Part shown: positions 1-7,424 of the stretch, piece by piece
Layout of the letters: every line of letters begins with the position of its first letter
Numbering within the stretch: the first letter of the stretch is position 1
Origin: CAYNZP01 sp964401835
GTDB taxonomy: Bacteria > Planctomycetota > Phycisphaerae > SM23-33
DNA: 64,000 bases
Assembly: GCA_964401835.1 (NCBI GenBank)
Contig: CAYNZP010000001.1
Coordinates: 1-64,000, forward strand
Reading direction: 5' to 3'
Program-made: the position numbers and the translations under genes
The notes under the pieces: generated by a model
Databases searched by the model: none
Seen by the model: only the letters and a program-made list of their open reading frames with translations
Told to the model about the DNA's origin: nothing

Positions 1-72
1 CGGCGTAGCTCAGTTGGTTAGAGCGAGGGATTCATAAGCCCTAGGTCACTGGTTCAAATCCAGTCGCCGCTA
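1..72 (+). tRNA. tRNA-Met(CAU), 5' end cut by the window edge
   Basis: The cloverleaf is readable from the second acceptor-stem pairs onward. The D arm is GCTC/GAGC, the anticodon loop TTCATAA has anticodon CAT at 33-35, the T arm is ACTGG/CCAGT, and the 3' acceptor strand CGCCGCT is followed by discriminator A at 72. The 3' strand predicts a 5' strand AGCGGCG, so two bases lie outside the window. The CCA end is not encoded. An elongator methionine tRNA is most likely; a tRNA-Ile with lysidine-modified CAU cannot be excluded by eye. The last anticodon-stem pair (A30/G38) is mismatched. Confidence 0.9.
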
Positions 73-141
73 TTTTATTATTCCTCTTAAAGCTTAGTTT
101 ATATCATGCCAAAGTTTACGGCGCAATATTGTAATTTTTCT

Positions 142-170
142 TTGACGATCACAAACGCGGTTGGTATAAG
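142..170 (+). promoter_or_regulatory. sigma70-type promoter of the 40-residue membrane peptide gene
   Basis: The -35 hexamer is TTGACG (142-147) and the -10 hexamer TATAAG (165-170), with a 17-bp spacer. Transcription would begin near 177, about 40 bases before the start codon at 218. This is one of the best promoter matches in the window and it points only at the small gene. Confidence 0.7.
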
Positions 171-217
171 AAAGCGAGTAGTTTGGTTATGTTGTTAAAT
201 TCCTAAGGAGACAACGT

Positions 218-340
218 ATGTCAACTTTTCTTTCCCTGGCAGCCATAGGCGACTATTTTTATTGGTGGCAAATTCCGCTGGTAATCGTCCTCGTCCTTCT
301 GATTATCTTCTGGAAGATATATCGCAACAAGCAGCTGTAA
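218..340 (+). CDS. 40-residue single-pass membrane peptide, unknown function
   Basis: The peptide begins MSTFLSLAAIGDYFYWW, then has a hydrophobic stretch rich in I, V and L (about residues 18-33) and ends with a basic tail (WKIYRNKQL), so an N-out/C-in inner-membrane topology is expected. A full AAGGAG ribosome-binding site lies 7 bases before the ATG, a sigma70 promoter lies upstream, and a hairpin with a T-run follows at 466-505. It therefore looks like a monocistronic unit in front of holA. I do not recognise a family. Being so short, it would be missed by most gene callers. The expression signals are the main support. Confidence 0.65.
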   Translation: MSTFLSLAAIGDYFYWWQIPLVIVLVLLIIFWKIYRNKQL

Positions 341-465
341 GTTTAAAATTGGCCGCTGCAAACGGCGGCTGAGGCTTACGCCCTCACTTGGGGCGAGTAC
401 TGTACTGAAAAAATTGACGCTTGCGGTTGCTTTCCGGCCGGGTAGTTGAAAGATTAAGATTTCAG

Positions 466-505
466 CTGCGTGTCGTTCCGAAAGCGACTGCAGGCGTTCT
501 TTTTT
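466..505 (+). terminator. Rho-independent terminator after the small membrane peptide unit
   Basis: CTGC/GCAG and GTCG/CGAC arms form a hairpin at 466-493, followed by a run of six T at 500-505. It lies between the 40-residue gene and holA. The 125-base stretch from 341 also holds a GCCGC/GCGGC hairpin (352-369), so the transcript may carry a structured 3' end. Confidence 0.55.
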
Positions 506-564
506 AGAAACTCGCGGGGAAAAGTCTCTGTGCTTGGTCAACAAAGCTGTTATATTTATTCGCG

Positions 565-1518
565 ATGGCTGGCAGTTCTGTAAAACCTATCTACGTCCTG
601 TTTGGCAACGACACATTTCTGCGCGACGAGAATCGCAAGAAGATAATCTCCCAATTAGTCGGTGATGCCGATCCTCAGGTCTGTGTTGGCGTCTTTGAAG
701 CTACAGCCGACCTCGCTCAAGTGCTGGACGAACTGCGTACGATGCCGTTTTTGGCACCGCGACGTGTAGTGATAGTTCGCGACGCTGACGCCTTCGTAAG
801 CGCATATCGTGAATCGATTGAAAAATATCTCGAATCCCCCGCCCAATGCGGCTCGCTGGTACTGATGGTGTCCAGCTGGCCGAAGAACACGCGGCTGTAC
901 AAAGCCGTCGCTAAAGTCGGGGAAGCGATAGATTGCAGCGAACCGGACGTCAGAGACCTGCCCCGCTGGCTGCAAAGCGCAGCTGCCAAGAGAGACAAAA
1001 AAATCTCACGCGACGCGGCAGAACTCATGGCTGAGTGGGTTGGGGCCAACCTAAGCGCACTGGACAGCGAGATAGAAAAACTCGCCACATACGTCGGAGA
1101 TAGAAAAACGATCACCGCAAATGACGTCGGGGAACTTGTCGCAGCCACTGCCGGGCCTGAAGCATTCGAGCTGACAAACGCTCTGACCGAAAGCGACCCC
1201 AGCCGGGCAATAAAAGCGCTTTCGGGAATGTTGACGGTTCGTGGGGAAGAGTTCCGCACGCTTGGAATGATTGCATGGCACCTGAGGAGGGCGCTGCAGG
1301 CAAAGCAGATGATATCAGCTGGCAAGTCTCCAGATAGCGTTTTGCGGTCGGTAAGGGTTTTTTATAACAAGCCGTCTTTCATAGCCATGTTGAAACGCCG
1401 GCCGATGAAAAAAATGCAGGCCGACTTCCGCAAACTTCTCTATGCCGACCTTGCAATGAAATCCGGCACGACCCCAACCGCCGCCCTGCAAGACCTTGTG
1501 GTTGGTCTGTGCTCATAA
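565..1518 (+). CDS. holA: DNA polymerase III delta subunit
   Basis: Clamp-loader delta subunit, which opens the beta clamp during replication. The 317 residues match the family length. The N-terminal part (YVLFGNDTFLRDENRKKI) is the typical HolA opening. The central AAA+-like region lacks a Walker A motif, as expected for delta, and the C-terminal collar helices hold the GEEFRTLGMIAWHLRRAL segment that usually contacts other clamp-loader subunits. It converges with the helicase gene, leaving only 4 bases between the two stop codons. No strong ribosome-binding site precedes the ATG. Confidence 0.9.
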   Translation: MAGSSVKPIYVLFGNDTFLRDENRKKIISQLVGDADPQVCVGVFEATADLAQVLDELRTMPFLAPRRVVIVRDADAFVSAYRESIEKYLESPAQCGSLVLMVSSWPKNTRLYKAVAKVGEAIDCSEPDVRDLPRWLQSAAAKRDKKISRDAAELMAEWVGANLSALDSEIEKLATYVGDRKTITANDVGELVAATAGPEAFELTNALTESDPSRAIKALSGMLTVRGEEFRTLGMIAWHLRRALQAKQMISAGKSPDSVLRSVRVFYNKPSFIAMLKRRPMKKMQADFRKLLYADLAMKSGTTPTAALQDLVVGLCS

Positions 1519-1522
1519 CTCC

Positions 1523-3499
1523 TTAGGCATTTCCGCCAAATTCATCGCGCACGATTTCGATATCCGGTAGAGCCTCTATAAACGCCCGGCCGTAGGATTT
1601 CGTCACGAGGCGGTGGTCGAGCGAAACCACAAAGCCGGTGTCTGTCGTGGAGCGAATCAGTCGGCCAAAACCCTGTTTGAAGCGTATCACGGCCTCGGGC
1701 AACTGATAGTCCCCAAACGGATTTCCACCCGCCTGGCGTATCGAGTCTATGCGGGCCTCGACAATCGGCTCATCTGGCACGGCAAAGGGCAACTTGGTAA
1801 TTATCACATTACTTAACGCCTCTCCCGCAACGTCCACCCCCTGCCAGAAGCTCATCGTACCGAGCAATACAGAGCGGCTATCCTTGCGGAACCGTTTAAG
1901 CATCGCGCTGGGCGGCAAGGGCCCGCCCTGGACGAGAAGCTCGTAAAATTCCGAAAAGCAGAATTCTTCCAAGGCTTCGCTAACCGCCCGCAACATCGCG
2001 TAGCTGGTAAACAGAACAAAGCATCGCCCCTGCGACTTTTCTATGTAATGCTTGATTGCCTCGGTAGCTGCAGGAACAAAATTGTCCAGGTCGTTCGGAT
2101 TGCCCAATTGAGTCTCGATGTAAAGCTTGGCCTGGCTACGGAAATCAAACGGACTGGCAAGCAGCAATTCACGCCCCTCTTCCATGCCAAGCCTGCCGCG
2201 AAGATAGTCGAAGCCGTGCTTGCCCCCGCGAGCTGTGGCTAGCGTAGCACTTGTAAGGACCGCTGAGTTTACCGTGTCGAAAACAGCCGCACGAAGAATC
2301 AGCGAAACGTCTATCGGAGCCGACGCCAGCGTTACCGTTCGGCCTCGTTTTCTGGAAATAACCGATGCCCAATAGGCATGGCCCTCGAACTTCTGCGATA
2401 AAAGCGCCTCGAGCTTTTCCGCCAACTCAATAGTGCGCTGCTCGAAGGCCATAAGCTCAAAGCCCTGCTCGTCGTTGCTATTCATTGTCCGGCGGACGTT
2501 TTTAATCGCCTCGGAAACACTTTTCAAGGCTGGTGACAGCGTGTTGGGGATGATATCGGGTTGACTTATCCGCCCGCTTCTTGCTACCCGTGAAGCGTTG
2601 CAACTTGCGAGTTTATCGAAGAAGTCGTCGGCTGCAACAGATGCCCGATTAACCGCCTTGATGGCTTCCTTGGCTTCGATCAACGCCAACAGTCCGCGGT
2701 CGTTTTTGTCGTTATAGAGTTCGCGCAAAAGATAGTCGACTGCCGACGACGAAATCTGCAAGCCGAAATGGTCGCTGGCAACCTGCTCTATAGTGTGCGC
2801 TTCATCGAGGACGACAAGGTCGTATGAACCCAGCAACTGCTTGCCGATTTCCCTCAGTGCTAGGTCGGAAAAGAAAAGGGCGTGGTTCACCACCAATATG
2901 TTCGCGTGTTGCATCCGCTGGCGGGCAGCCTGGAAGTGGCAGTTATGATAATGTTCGCAGGAATTTCCGCGGCACAGGCCTTGTTCGCTGCAAACCTTGC
3001 CCCAGACGCCCGAAACGGCAAAATCTATATCCTGAAGCGAACCGGTCTCGGTCTCCATCGCCCAGCCGGAAAGTTTGTCGAGCTGGTTCTGATGTGTTTT
3101 CGAGCTGAAAATCTTTTTGCGGTTCTTGATCGTAAACGCCAGCCGCCTGAAGCACAGATAGTTCGTCCGCCCTTTACCCAGCACTGCGGAAAACTCAAGC
3201 GGAAGAATATCGTGCAAAAAAGGAATGTCCTTGTTAATCAGCTGTTCCTGGAGAGCTATCGTGTAGGTTGAAATGACGATGCGTTTTTCCTCATAGACAG
3301 CCTGCAGGATAGCCGGCACGAGATAAGCAAAGCTCTTCCCCACGCCCGTGCCAGCCTCGGCTATCAGGTGTTCGTTGGCGTCGAAGACCTCCACCACCGC
3401 GCAGGCCATCTCGAGCTGTTCGGGTCGATGTTCGTAATTGGGAAGCTTGCTGGCGATGAGCCCATCGGGAGCAAGGATTTTCTCAACGCTCAGGCACAT
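1523..3499 (-). CDS. dinG: DinG/XPD-family ATP-dependent DNA helicase
   Basis: A superfamily 2 helicase of the DinG/YoaA type, likely 5'-3', used in repair and in resolving R-loops or damaged forks. Visible motifs are Walker A AEAGTGVGKS, a four-cysteine iron-sulfur segment (C-x6-C-x4-C-x5-C region around CSEQGLCRGNSCEHYHNC), the DEAH box LVVLDEAHT, and motif VI GFGRLIRS. I place the start at the ATG at 3499 (MCLSVEKIL, 658 residues). It overlaps the end of the upstream membrane-protein gene by 10 bases, which suggests translational coupling. A longer frame to 3592 exists but would run deep into that gene. Confidence 0.88.
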   Translation of the reverse strand: MCLSVEKILAPDGLIASKLPNYEHRPEQLEMACAVVEVFDANEHLIAEAGTGVGKSFAYLVPAILQAVYEEKRIVISTYTIALQEQLINKDIPFLHDILPLEFSAVLGKGRTNYLCFRRLAFTIKNRKKIFSSKTHQNQLDKLSGWAMETETGSLQDIDFAVSGVWGKVCSEQGLCRGNSCEHYHNCHFQAARQRMQHANILVVNHALFFSDLALREIGKQLLGSYDLVVLDEAHTIEQVASDHFGLQISSSAVDYLLRELYNDKNDRGLLALIEAKEAIKAVNRASVAADDFFDKLASCNASRVARSGRISQPDIIPNTLSPALKSVSEAIKNVRRTMNSNDEQGFELMAFEQRTIELAEKLEALLSQKFEGHAYWASVISRKRGRTVTLASAPIDVSLILRAAVFDTVNSAVLTSATLATARGGKHGFDYLRGRLGMEEGRELLLASPFDFRSQAKLYIETQLGNPNDLDNFVPAATEAIKHYIEKSQGRCFVLFTSYAMLRAVSEALEEFCFSEFYELLVQGGPLPPSAMLKRFRKDSRSVLLGTMSFWQGVDVAGEALSNVIITKLPFAVPDEPIVEARIDSIRQAGGNPFGDYQLPEAVIRFKQGFGRLIRSTTDTGFVVSLDHRLVTKSYGRAFIEALPDIEIVRDEFGGNA

Positions 3500-3957
3500 A
3501 GGATTTGAGTTGCCTGGATAAGTACCTGCTCTATTGGTTTGGGTTCGGAAACGATCTCGATGAACGTATGGATAAATTCGATCGTTATCCATGCAGTCAG
3601 CAGCGCGATAATCGTTGCCAAAATGGTAAGCAGTGTCCTGCCGCGAACCACGCTTGACCGGAGCGAAAGCACGAATCGCTCCTTGGCCAGCGTCAGCATC
3701 GCCAGCATAACCGCGCCAACCGTCGGCCAGATTGAGATTGAATGAATCGCGCTGTAATAAAAAACACCCCTGGAAACGCTGACGTAACCGTGCGGGTGGT
3801 TTTCCTTAAGGTAATATTCCTTCGCACCGTCTTCGCTCAACCGAACTTCACCGTTAATCGCCTCGCCCTCGACGAACCTGTAGGCGACGGTGTAGGCTAG
3901 GAAATTCCCCAAGCCGAGAAGTATTACCCAAATACAGATTTTCGTTCGCTTATCCAT
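3490..3957 (-). CDS. hypothetical membrane protein with three predicted transmembrane segments
   Basis: 155 residues. The first hydrophobic segment is at about 6-26 (ICIWVILLGLGNFLAYTVAY), then comes a polar extracytoplasmic-looking loop, then two further hydrophobic segments near residues 74-90 and 108-131. No family is recognised. Its 3' end overlaps the likely start of the DinG-type helicase gene by 10 bases, so the two are probably cotranscribed. The S23 element lies immediately upstream. Confidence 0.7.
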   Translation of the reverse strand: MDKRTKICIWVILLGLGNFLAYTVAYRFVEGEAINGEVRLSEDGAKEYYLKENHPHGYVSVSRGVFYYSAIHSISIWPTVGAVMLAMLTLAKERFVLSLRSSVVRGRTLLTILATIIALLTAWITIEFIHTFIEIVSEPKPIEQVLIQATQILCA

Positions 3958-3962
3958 GAAAG

Positions 3963-3986
3963 TCAGTTGATTAGTTAATCAGTTAA
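3963..3986 (+). repeat. left terminal inverted repeat of the S23-like element
   Basis: 24-base repeat arm with the core TTAGTTAATCAGTTAA at 3971-3986. It matches the reverse complement of 4421-4444 at 20 of 24 positions. The two arms enclose the four-helix-bundle gene and little else. Confidence 0.75.
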
Positions 3987-3994
3987 AAAGTAAA

Positions 3995-4390
3995 TCAGTT
4001 GATTTCACTTTTTGACGTTTTTGTTTCAGAAAGACGTTTTCTCAAATACTTAATATATCCATTTATCAGCCGAATAACAGACTTAGCGTCTTCACGCAAA
4101 GATTCTAATTGCTCTTTTCTGAAATAATTCTGGTCTTCGCAAGCATTAAAATCATCCAACAATTCATTCACACTACCACGTGCACGATACAAGTAACTGA
4201 TGTTGTGCTTGAAACTCCTGCTGCCATGCCCTTCAGCTATATTATTGGTTACCGAAAGTGAAGCTCTTCGCATTTGGGAAACAAGATTATACTTTTCTTC
4301 TTCCGGTAATAATTGAATTAATTTTAAAATTCTTTGCCTTAAGTTACGGGCTGCTTTGTAAGTATCCAGGTCTTCAAATTCCCCCGGCAT
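3995..4390 (-). CDS. four-helix-bundle protein, 23S rRNA intervening-sequence (S23) family
   Basis: 131 residues from the preferred start. The FEDLDTYKAARNLRQRI opening, the QMRRASLSVTNNIAEGHG segment and the following helices are the hallmarks of the S23 / TIGR02436 family, first seen inside intervening sequences of 23S rRNA genes. These proteins form small helical bundles of unknown molecular role. The third residue (ATG at 4390) is the better start: GAAAGG lies 6 bases before it but abuts the ATG at 4396. The gene is much more AT-rich than its neighbours and sits between inverted repeats, as if it arrived as a small element. Confidence 0.88.
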   Translation of the reverse strand: MPGEFEDLDTYKAARNLRQRILKLIQLLPEEEKYNLVSQMRRASLSVTNNIAEGHGSRSFKHNISYLYRARGSVNELLDDFNACEDQNYFRKEQLESLREDAKSVIRLINGYIKYLRKRLSETKTSKSEIN

Positions 4391-4420
4391 ATTCATCCTT
4401 TCACAGTTTTATGGTCCTGA

Positions 4421-4444
4421 TTAACCGATTAACTAATTCACCGA
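4421..4444 (-). repeat. right terminal inverted repeat of the S23-like element
   Basis: Reverse-complement partner of 3963-3986 (20 of 24 matches). Read on the minus strand, the core is TTAGTTAATCGGTTAA. It ends 12 bases before the stop codon of thiG. Confidence 0.75.
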
Positions 4445-4456
4445 TTCACGCATCCG

Positions 4457-5275
4457 CTACTGCTTAACGCCAATTACACCCTCAATCGGGCTCGATGCCG
4501 TAGCATAGAGCTTGCGAGGTATTCGCCCTGCCCGGCAGGCGAGGTAGCCGCTTTCCAGGGCCATCTTCATCGCCGTTGCCATTGCAACGGGGTCTTTTGC
4601 GCCAGCAATACCAGTATTGAGCAGCACGCCGTCGGCGCCGAGTTCCATCGCTATTGTTACGTCGGAAGCTGTCCCCACGCCTGCATCGACAATAATCGGA
4701 AAATCGGGGTCGCCGTCCTTGAGCTGTTCGAGGATGATGCGGATATTCCACGGATTCAGCACGCCCTGGCCCGAGCCAATCGGGCTGCCAGCCGGCATTA
4801 CCGCGTCAGCACCGCCGTCCTTTAGCCGCTGGGCCATGATCGGATCATCAGATGTATAACACAGCACGCAGAAGCCCTCGTCCTTGAGAACCTTCAAGGC
4901 CTCGAGCGTTCCGAGCGGGTCCGGCAGCAGCGTTTTCTTGTCGCCGAGCACCTCGAGCTTCACCCACTTTGAGCCGGGGTTTTCCAGACCTTCAAGAAGC
5001 TCTCTTCCGAGCCGGGCTGTGCGTATGGCGTCTTCTGCGTTGAAGCACCCTGCGGTATTCGGCAGGAGCGTATATTTTTTCGGATCGAGAAAATCCAGGA
5101 TGTTCCGGCCATCCTTGTCGAGCATCCTCTCGCGCCGCACCGCGACTGTTACAACCTCGCAGCCACACTGGGCCAGCGCATCTCGCATCAACTCGTAAGT
5201 CTCATATTTGCCAGTGCCGACAAAAAGCCTGTTCTTGATCTCAAAATCGCCGATTCTCAGCGGTCCAATATCCAT
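4457..5275 (-). CDS. thiG: thiazole synthase
   Basis: Condenses 1-deoxyxylulose-5-phosphate, dehydroglycine and the thiocarboxylate of ThiS into the thiazole phosphate of thiamine. 272 residues form a TIM barrel. The catalytic Schiff-base lysine is in WVKLEVL (about residue 106), and the phosphate-binding GVGTASDV and NTGIAGAKDP segments are present. It lies 50 bases downstream of thiS in the same direction, the usual pairing. I see no TPP riboswitch in front of the pair. Confidence 0.95.
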   Translation of the reverse strand: MDIGPLRIGDFEIKNRLFVGTGKYETYELMRDALAQCGCEVVTVAVRRERMLDKDGRNILDFLDPKKYTLLPNTAGCFNAEDAIRTARLGRELLEGLENPGSKWVKLEVLGDKKTLLPDPLGTLEALKVLKDEGFCVLCYTSDDPIMAQRLKDGGADAVMPAGSPIGSGQGVLNPWNIRIILEQLKDGDPDFPIIVDAGVGTASDVTIAMELGADGVLLNTGIAGAKDPVAMATAMKMALESGYLACRAGRIPRKLYATASSPIEGVIGVKQ

Positions 5276-5325
5276 ATCCTAATTCTGCCTTTCCAACTCC
5301 CCCGAAATTTGTCCGTAAAAAAAGA

Positions 5326-5529
5326 CTAACCCCCGCCAACAAGTGTAACTATCTCGAGCGTGTCGCGATCTTTCAAAACCGTCTCGCCGTGCTGGGCACG
5401 AGGTACTATCTGCCTGTTAAGCTCCACAGCCACCCGTCGCGGCTCCATCGAGAGTGACTCGAGAAGCTCTGCCACGGTAGCTACCGTAAGCTCTCGCGAC
5501 TCGCCATTGACCATAATCTGCATATTCAT
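5326..5529 (-). CDS. thiS: thiamine sulfur-carrier protein ThiS
   Basis: Small ubiquitin-like protein of about 67 residues. Its C-terminal Gly-Gly (TLVGGG) is activated by an E1-like enzyme and thiocarboxylated to deliver sulfur to ThiG. The opening MQIMVNGESRELTVATVAELLESL is typical. GGAGAAG lies just ahead of the ATGs at 5529 and 5523, which are both preferable to the upstream TTG at 5547. A candidate activating enzyme, ThiF/MoeB-like, is encoded far away at 60051-60839. Confidence 0.92.
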   Translation of the reverse strand: MNMQIMVNGESRELTVATVAELLESLSMEPRRVAVELNRQIVPRAQHGETVLKDRDTLEIVTLVGGG

Positions 5530-5702
5530 CTTCTCCGCAAATGCCAAAAAACGTCAAAGAGCTAATTATATTGATTCAACCGCCCCAGGGTCAACCTGCT
5601 GTGGCAATAGAAGCAGTAGCTTATTGCCAAATTATCCCTCAAGAGCTATTCTTTTGGCGTTAATTGACATTTTCCAAGTGCTAACAAGAGAAAGTTCTAA
5701 AA

Positions 5703-7103
5703 ATGATTCAGCTATACTGGAAAAACGCCACTTCGCTGGTTGTCTTGAAAGAGCACGGAATTGCACCGCAGGACTTCGACGGTATTGACGCCGTGATACG
5801 CCAGGCACACTCAGCTGTCATGGGGCAGGTCAACGCCGGCCAGCTCGGTTACACTACCCTGCCAGCCAACACTGAATACAGCCGACAGGTTAAACAACTC
5901 GTCGAACAATATAAAGGTAACACCACCGATATGGTCGTTCTCGGCATCGGCGGCAGCGCACTTGGCAATGTCGCACTTCAAAGCGCGCTGAATCCGGCAA
6001 CATACAACCTGCTCAGCGACCGCAGGCGCAGCGGGCCAAGACTTTTCGTTCTCGACAACGTAGACCCCGCCCTGATTGGTGACACGCTGAAGTTTGTCGG
6101 CAGACGCCTCAAGACAACGCTGTTCAATGTTATATCCAAAAGCGGCGAGACAGCCGAGACCGCCAGCCAATTCATGGTCATCCGCAAACTCCTGCAAAGC
6201 AAGCTCGGCGACGATTTCGCCAAGCGCATCGTAGCTACGACCGACACCGAAAAGGGAACGCTGCACAACATCGCAAAACAGGACGGCTACGCCATGCTGG
6301 CCGTGCCGGGCGATGTCGGCGGGCGATTCAGCGTGCTTTCGCCGGTGGGGCTTTTCAGTGCGGCTATGTGCGGTATAGATACAGACGAACTGCTCGCCGG
6401 AGCTGCAGCCATGAAGCAGCGATGCGAAAATTTCGATTGGCGCAGCAACCCCGCTGCCATGCTGGCGACGATCAAATACCTGAGCTACACAGCCAAGGGC
6501 AAGGTCATGCACGTTATGATGCCCTACTCCAACCGCCTTTACATGCTGGCTGACTGGTACCGTCAGCTCTGGGCCGAGTCGCTTGGCAAACAGGCCGATC
6601 GCAACGGCAACGAGGTCTTCACCGGCCCGACGCCGATAAAGGCGCTCGGCACGACCGACCAGCACAGCCAGGTCCAGCTCTACCGCGAAGGGCCAAACGA
6701 TAAACTGACGGTCTTCCTCGAAGTAGCCAAACACCCACGCAATGTGCGCGTGCCGGATATGTTCCAAGACGTTCCCGGCCTGACGTATCTCCGCAAAAAA
6801 CCGCTCACCAGGCTGCTCAATGCGGAAAAGTACGCCACCGAGTACGCCATGGCCTACTCGCAGCGGCCGAGCGTTACGATAAAATTCGACGAGATTACCC
6901 CGCACTCTGTCGGCGAGTTCCTGTACCTGTACGAATTCACTACGAGCCTGATGGGCGAACTACTGAACATCAACGCCTACGACCAGCCAGCCGTCGAACT
7001 CGGCAAGCAGGCCACCTTCGGAATAATGGGCCGTGAAGGCTACGAGGAATTCGCCAAAAAGGCCCACCGCTTCACAAAGACTTCAAAGCAGTATCTGGTG
7101 TGA
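5703..7103 (+). CDS. pgi: glucose-6-phosphate isomerase
   Basis: Interconverts glucose-6-phosphate and fructose-6-phosphate in the cytoplasm. 466 residues. The sugar-phosphate-binding segments GIGGSALGNVALQ and NVISKSGETAETASQF, and the KALGTTDQHSQVQLYREGP segment near residue 315, identify the shorter bacterial PGI type. A classical hairpin-T terminator follows directly. The 155 bases upstream are shared with the divergent thiS gene. Confidence 0.94.
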   Translation: MIQLYWKNATSLVVLKEHGIAPQDFDGIDAVIRQAHSAVMGQVNAGQLGYTTLPANTEYSRQVKQLVEQYKGNTTDMVVLGIGGSALGNVALQSALNPATYNLLSDRRRSGPRLFVLDNVDPALIGDTLKFVGRRLKTTLFNVISKSGETAETASQFMVIRKLLQSKLGDDFAKRIVATTDTEKGTLHNIAKQDGYAMLAVPGDVGGRFSVLSPVGLFSAAMCGIDTDELLAGAAAMKQRCENFDWRSNPAAMLATIKYLSYTAKGKVMHVMMPYSNRLYMLADWYRQLWAESLGKQADRNGNEVFTGPTPIKALGTTDQHSQVQLYREGPNDKLTVFLEVAKHPRNVRVPDMFQDVPGLTYLRKKPLTRLLNAEKYATEYAMAYSQRPSVTIKFDEITPHSVGEFLYLYEFTTSLMGELLNINAYDQPAVELGKQATFGIMGREGYEEFAKKAHRFTKTSKQYLV

Positions 7104-7130
7104 GAATTATCTCAACTTATTCAGTTTTTA

Positions 7131-7168
7131 AGCCCGTGGGTGAAAATCCGCGGGCTTTTGTTTTTTAT
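7131..7168 (+). terminator. Rho-independent terminator of pgi
   Basis: A 9-bp stem (AGCCCGTGG with CCGCGGGCT, one G-T pair) spans 7131-7156 and is followed by TTTGTTTTTTATTTT. It separates pgi from purL. Confidence 0.8.
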
Positions 7169-7424
7169 TTTCGGCATCGGGTTTCGAGGGGATCGTATAA
7201 AGTGGGGCTTTGTGAACCCATGGAGGATTTTGTCATTATTCAAAGTTTTAAAAACCATTCTCGATTGCCCGAAGCGGCCCCAGTCGCTAAAATCCCCCTT
7301 TTGCGGAGTAAGTGAAATCTTTATAAAAATCTTTAATAGACTCAGAAGCCTCCTTTTTGGGAAATCTTCTGGAAAACCTTTTGGGAAACCTTTAGAAAAA
7401 AAATCAGGAAAACGGACTTTCGCC
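7169..7424 (+). other. leader region of purL with short repeats
   Basis: About 255 bases without a convincing gene. The last 75 bases contain two copies of TTTTGGGAAAYCTT (near 7353 and 7380) and an intervening degenerate copy, then AGGAAAA before the ATG. An in-frame reading through this stretch is open but low in complexity, so I treat it as untranslated leader. No known purine riboswitch is recognisable. Confidence 0.4.

Noticed and set aside
5548..5702. Possible TPP riboswitch in front of thiS-thiG
   Set aside because: The minus strand of this stretch lacks the CUGAGA and ACCUGAUCUGG-type core motifs, and is too short to hold a full TPP aptamer.
7140..7424. Possible N-terminal extension of PurL
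   Set aside because: It begins inside the pgi terminator hairpin and encodes a low-complexity, Phe/Lys/Gly-rich stretch unlike any PurS or PurL sequence. The ATG at 7425 starts directly at the PurS-like domain.
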